DNA of 10,249 bases. Origin: Hyphomicrobiales bacterium. Lineage in GTDB: Bacteria > Pseudomonadota > Alphaproteobacteria > Rhizobiales > Devosiaceae. Both the position numbers and the translations under genes were made by a program. The notes below the pieces were generated by a model. That model did no database searches. It saw nothing but the letters and a program-made list of their open reading frames with translations, and was not told where the DNA came from. The stretch is from contig JAQGKB010000234.1 of NCBI GenBank assembly GCA_028290345.1, forward strand, positions 1-10,249. Direction: 5' to 3'. Positions 7,662-10,249 of this stretch are shown piece by piece (the stretch's first letter is position 1; each line of letters starts with the position of its first letter).

Positions 7662-7674
7662 AAACGGACTTTAA
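7660..7674 (-). promoter_or_regulatory. CtrA-type binding site upstream of ccrM
   Basis: TTAA, seven bases, TTAA, then C on the minus strand: a full match to the alphaproteobacterial CtrA consensus TTAA-N7-TTAAC. It sits 51 bases upstream of the ccrM ATG, in the 85-base gap between rnhB and ccrM. In Caulobacter the ccrM promoter is activated by CtrA, so the same role is likely here. If the box covers the -35 region, transcription would start near 7632. No strong -10 hexamer is visible, as is common for activator-dependent promoters. A further isolated TTAA overlaps the rnhB stop codon (7695-7698). Confidence 0.75.
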
Positions 7675-7694
7675 TCGCAAAGGTAAGTGAAAGG

Positions 7695-8354
7695 TTAAAG
7701 CGCCGAGTGCTTCAGGAAGGCTTCGGCGCAAGGGGCGAAATCCATCCGGTGATGCCGGCAGGGGCCATGCGCATCGAGTGCCGCCATGTGCTCGGGCGTG
7801 CTGTACCCCTTGTGGGCGGCAAAGCCGAAATGCGGCCATTCTCCATGCATGATCTGGCACATCCGGTCGCGCGTCACCTTGGCAACGATCGAGGCTGCCG
7901 CAATCGAGACGCTGAGCCCGTCGCCGCCGATCAGCGCCTGGCCAGGTACCGGCAGTCGCGGTGGCACGTCACGGCCATCGATCAGCACATGGTCAGCGGC
8001 CATCGATAGTCCGAGCACCGCCTGGCGCATCGCCCAGAGCGTTGCGCCGCGAATATTGAGCGACGCAATGATGGATGGCGGGGCCGCGACGATGGAGACG
8101 ATCGCGCTCGCCATGATCTGCGCAAACAGCTCTTCGCGCCGCAGGGGAGCAAGCTTTTTGGAATCATCCAGACCTTCGGGTACCGCCGCATGGTCGAGGA
8201 TCACCGCCGCAACGACCACCGGGCCTGCGAGCGGTCCGCGGCCCGCTTCATCGACGCCGGCGACATGCCGCGCTCCCAGCGCTATCGCCGCCCGCTCATG
8301 GAAGAGATCGGGTCCGGGGGTGATTTCGATGATCGGCGAATCGACTCGTAGCAT
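7695..8354 (-). CDS. rnhB: Ribonuclease HII
   Basis: A 219-residue RNase HII, which cuts the RNA strand of RNA-DNA hybrids and starts removal of single ribonucleotides left in DNA. The catalytic acidic residues are Asp35 and Glu36 in GVDEAGRGPLAGPVV, Asp127 in VLIDGRD, and Asp163 in AASIVAKVTRD. The conserved C-terminal HKGYSTPEHMAAL and HHRMDF segments are also present. The start is taken as the ATG at 8354. A TTG six codons earlier (8372) is in frame, and neither has a good Shine-Dalgarno. Codons 3-6 contain two adjacent GANTC methylation sites (8338-8347). ccrM follows after 85 bases, so the two may share transcripts, although ccrM has its own regulatory region. The long palindrome at 8431-8552 lies just upstream. 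No anomaly in composition or length. Confidence 0.97.
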   Translation of the reverse strand: MLRVDSPIIEITPGPDLFHERAAIALGARHVAGVDEAGRGPLAGPVVVAAVILDHAAVPEGLDDSKKLAPLRREELFAQIMASAIVSIVAAPPSIIASLNIRGATLWAMRQAVLGLSMAADHVLIDGRDVPPRLPVPGQALIGGDGLSVSIAAASIVAKVTRDRMCQIMHGEWPHFGFAAHKGYSTPEHMAALDAHGPCRHHRMDFAPCAEAFLKHSAL

Positions 8355-8430
8355 TGCCGATAGGAAGCGCAAGATGGTGGCGGAGGCAAGGTGGAATGGG
8401 GCCTTGTGAAGGGGACCGCCCTCGCCGATC

Positions 8431-8552
8431 CCATCTCCCCTTGTGGGAGAAGGTGCCCTGAAGGGGCGGATGAGGGGTATGCTGAGTCAGTGTGTGCCGC
8501 CTACCCCTCATGCGTCGCTACGCGCCACCTTCTCCCACAAGGGGAGAAGGGG
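8431..8552. repeat. Long imperfect palindromic intergenic element
   Basis: The arms 8435-8455 and 8526-8546 are perfect 21-base inverted repeats, extended outward by one more pair and, after one mismatch, by further G-C pairs. Inside, 8470-8479 (ATGAGGGGTA) pairs with 8502-8511 (TACCCCTCAT). Each side also has a small 4-base hairpin between the two paired blocks: CCCT-GA-AGGG on the left and GCGT-CGCT-ACGC on the right. The right arm alone folds into a 9-base hairpin (CCTTCTCCC with GGGAGAAGG). The pieces 'CTCCCCTTGTGGGAGAAGGTG-like arm plus GGATGAGGGG' resemble palindromic repeats scattered between genes in many Rhizobiales genomes (RIME-like elements). That match is from memory and untested. 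It fills most of the 239-base gap between the radical SAM gene and rnhB. There is no open reading frame, so it would be a non-autonomous repeat. Confidence 0.8.
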
Positions 8553-8593
8553 ACCACCGGCGCTGTGAGAAAATTCCGAGCGTCGCGGCTGCC

Positions 8594-9742
8594 CTAGAAC
8601 AAGCTCATCTGCCGATCTTCCGCCTTCGGTGCGTCGAACAGGTCCGTCCGCAGCGGCGGCTGCTTGATGTTGAGGCCGTAGCGCTCGCGGGCTTTCTCGA
8701 AGCGCTGCCGCAGCAGCACCGCATAAGGGCCTTCGCCGACAAACCGGGTGCCGAAATTGGGGTCATTGTCCTTGCCGCCGCGCGTGCTGCGTACAAGGTT
8801 CAGCACATGGCTGACCCGGTCCGGAAAGTAGCGCAGCAGCCACTCGCGGAAGACGTCGCGCACTTCGCTCGGCAGGCGCAGCAGCACGATACCGGCCCCC
8901 TTGGCACCCTGCGCCGCCGCGGCATCGAGAATGCGCTCGAGTTCCATGTCGTTGATGGCGGGAATCATCGGTGCCGCCATTACCGTGGTCGGGATCCCCG
9001 CCTCGGACAATAACCGCAGCGCTTCCAGCCGCTTTTCCGGCGTCGAGCCGCGCGGCTCCATCTTGCGGCTGAGGATATGGTCCATGCTGGTGATCGAGAA
9101 GGCGACCGAAACCAGCCCGAGTTTTGCCATCGGCTGAAGGATGTCGAGATCACGCGCCACCAGCGCCGATTTGGTGCAGATGGTCGCCGGATGCCGGGTT
9201 TCCAGCAGTACTTTCAAAATCTCGCGCGTCAGCTTGTGCTTGCGTTCGGCCGGCTGGTACGGGTCGGTATTGGTCCCCATGGCGATCGGGCGCACCTTGT
9301 AGCGGGGGTTGGCCAGTTCCTGGCGCAGCAGTTCGGGCGCGTTGACCTTCACGTAGATGTCGCGCTCGAAATCGAGCCCCGCCGAATGCCCGAGATACGA
9401 ATGGGTCGGCCGCGCAAAACAATACGAGCACCCATGCTCGCAACCGCGATAGGCATTGATCGAACGATCGAAGCCGATATCGGGGCTCTCATTGCGCGTG
9501 ATGATGGTCTTGGCGCGCTCGATATGCTCGATGGTCTCGAAACCCTTGAGTTCATCGACCTGGCCCCAGCCGTCATCGATGGCCTCGCGCGTCTGCTTTT
9601 CGAAGCGGCCGTCGCGATTGGTCTGCGCGCCGCGCCCGCGGGTCCGCGCCGGATCGATCAGCTTGCGGTCGATCAGATCGGCATCGCGTGTGCCGGCGAG
9701 CTTTTCCAGGGCTTCGAAAGACGGGGCGGAATAGAGCGCCAT
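8594..9742 (-). CDS. PA0069-family (SplB-like) radical SAM protein
   Basis: A 382-residue radical SAM enzyme of the PA0069 group, related to spore photoproduct lyase (COG1533). The N-terminal ~95 residues include the family's GRGAQTNRDGRFE segment (36-48). The 4Fe-4S/S-adenosylmethionine motif is CEHGCSYC, with Cys101, 105 and 108, followed by FARPTH. Other family segments are GTNTDPYQP (156-164), TKSALVARDLD, and a Gly-rich GGKDNDPNFGTRF near the C-terminus. The protein ends in QMSLF, which fits the bacterial sliding-clamp-binding motif QxxLF. The ATG at 9742 is well supported by AGGAG seven bases upstream (9749-9753). A LexA-type SOS box lies 70 bases upstream. The substrate of this group is not established as far as I know. 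Homology to a DNA lesion-repair enzyme, the SOS box and the clamp motif all point to DNA repair, but that is inference. Confidence 0.92.
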   Translation of the reverse strand: MALYSAPSFEALEKLAGTRDADLIDRKLIDPARTRGRGAQTNRDGRFEKQTREAIDDGWGQVDELKGFETIEHIERAKTIITRNESPDIGFDRSINAYRGCEHGCSYCFARPTHSYLGHSAGLDFERDIYVKVNAPELLRQELANPRYKVRPIAMGTNTDPYQPAERKHKLTREILKVLLETRHPATICTKSALVARDLDILQPMAKLGLVSVAFSITSMDHILSRKMEPRGSTPEKRLEALRLLSEAGIPTTVMAAPMIPAINDMELERILDAAAAQGAKGAGIVLLRLPSEVRDVFREWLLRYFPDRVSHVLNLVRSTRGGKDNDPNFGTRFVGEGPYAVLLRQRFEKARERYGLNIKQPPLRTDLFDAPKAEDRQMSLF

Positions 9743-9811
9743 TTTCTTCTCCTACCGAAACGGCGCCGAATCGACCCCGTTAACTTCTGCTTAGGAGTAG
9801 CAGGAGAATGA

Positions 9812-9826
9812 GAACAAAACAAGAAC
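9812..9826 (-). promoter_or_regulatory. LexA-type SOS box upstream of the radical SAM gene
   Basis: The minus strand reads GTTC, seven bases (TTGTTTT), GTTC: an exact match to the alphaproteobacterial LexA operator GTTC-N7-GTTC. It lies 70 bases before the ATG at 9742. A promoter-like pair overlaps it (TTGTTT, 17 bases, TACTCC), so LexA bound here would block the -35 region. The gap (9743-9861) separates this gene from the HAD gene, which is on the same strand upstream. It also contains a GANTC site (9768-9772) and a lone GTTAAC. Confidence 0.7.
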
Positions 9827-9861
9827 CGTGCAGCGGGGATAAGTTTGGCGCCAGAATTCGC

Positions 9862-10249
9862 TCAGCCCAGCAACGCCAGGCTGGTGACAGTCAGGTCGGG
9901 GCGGATCTGGGTCTGGGGGGCTTCGGGGACGCCGGTCGTAACCAAAATGCTGAACAGGCCGGCGCGCTGGCCCGCCAGGATGTCGGTGGCAACTTGGTCA
10001 CCGATCATCACGGTTCGCTGTGGATCGGTACCGAGGCGCTGCAGCGCGGCTGCGATCATGTGCGGTTCGGGCTTGCCGACGAACAGGGCCGCCTGACCCG
10101 AGGCGGCGGCAACCGCCCCGACCAGCGTGCCGGCGCCGGGCTCGAAGCCATCCTCGCTTGGTAGCAGCAGGTCGGGGTTGGTGCCGATCAGCACTGCGCC
10201 CGCGAGCACCAATCGAGTGGCCTGCTTCAGCCGGGCATAGGTCAGTTCC
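9862..10249 (-). CDS. HAD-IIA (NagD-like) phosphatase, C-terminal part
   Basis: The last 128 or so residues of a HAD-superfamily class IIA hydrolase; the N-terminus with the nucleophile DxD motif is off the right edge. Visible are TYARLKQATRLVLAGAVLIGTNPD, where TNPD is characteristic of the NagD / 4-nitrophenylphosphatase group. These are followed by PGAGTLVGAVAAASGQ, motif III Lys in VGKPEPHM, motif IV acidic residues in VMIGDQVATDILAGQRAGL, and LVTTGV. Such enzymes dephosphorylate small metabolites such as sugar phosphates, nucleotides or pyridoxal phosphate in the cytoplasm; the substrate cannot be assigned. The frame stays open through the last base, so the apparent TTG at 10212 is not the true start. 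The gene is followed on the same strand by the SOS-box-preceded radical SAM gene, which probably has its own promoter. Confidence 0.88.
   Translation of the reverse strand, partial: ELTYARLKQATRLVLAGAVLIGTNPDLLLPSEDGFEPGAGTLVGAVAAASGQAALFVGKPEPHMIAAALQRLGTDPQRTVMIGDQVATDILAGQRAGLFSILVTTGVPEAPQTQIRPDLTVTSLALLG

Noticed and set aside
9835..9842. TTATCCCC on the minus strand as a DnaA box
   Set aside because: Single imperfect match to TTATCCACA, with no cluster of boxes and no AT-rich unwinding region nearby.
9808..10164. Plus-strand frame starting at the ATG after GGAGA at 9802-9807
   Set aside because: The Shine-Dalgarno-like GGAG is too close to the ATG, the frame is antisense to the HAD gene, and the product has no family features.

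Overview
The window is about 63-65% GC (by eye) and densely coded. It looks like core chromosome of an alphaproteobacterium, most likely order Hyphomicrobiales (Rhizobiales) and possibly a Devosia-like genus. The evidence is a CcrM (GANTC) methyltransferase next to rnhB, a full CtrA-type box (TTAA-N7-TTAAC), a LexA-type box of the alphaproteobacterial form (GTTC-N7-GTTC), and the gene order mutY / DUF721(dciA) - dsbA - smc. The genus is inference from gene content only. No RNA genes, insertion sequences, CRISPR arrays or prophage genes are visible.

Layout, left to right. (1) Positions 24-398, minus: AtpI-like ATP synthase accessory protein, probably the first gene of an atp operon that continues off the left edge, with its own near-consensus sigma70-type promoter at 449-477. 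(2) Positions 580-5325, minus: dciA - dsbA - smc, transcribed right to left. They encode a replicative-helicase loader, a periplasmic thioredoxin-fold protein and the SMC chromosome-organising ATPase. (3) Positions 5384-6454, plus: mutY, divergent from dciA with only 58 bases between the start codons. (4) Positions 6476-8354, minus: rnhB then ccrM; mutY and ccrM converge with 21 bases between stops. (5) Positions 8355-8593: a gap holding a long imperfect palindrome. (6) Positions 8594-9742, minus: a PA0069-type radical SAM protein. (7) Positions 9862-10249, minus: the C-terminal part of a HAD-IIA phosphatase cut by the right edge.

Apart from atpI, dsbA and the HAD gene, the genes all concern chromosome upkeep: helicase loading (DciA), chromosome organisation (SMC), repair of oxidised bases (MutY), cell-cycle DNA methylation (CcrM) and ribonucleotide/RNA removal (RNase HII).

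The most interesting signals are two. The radical SAM gene has a LexA-type SOS box in its promoter region, and its product ends in QMSLF, which fits the beta-clamp-binding pentapeptide. Together these suggest a damage-induced, clamp-recruited DNA repair enzyme of unknown chemistry. Second, the ccrM leader combines a full CtrA box with an inverted repeat that could sequester the ccrM ribosome-binding site in read-through transcripts but not in transcripts from the CtrA-dependent promoter.
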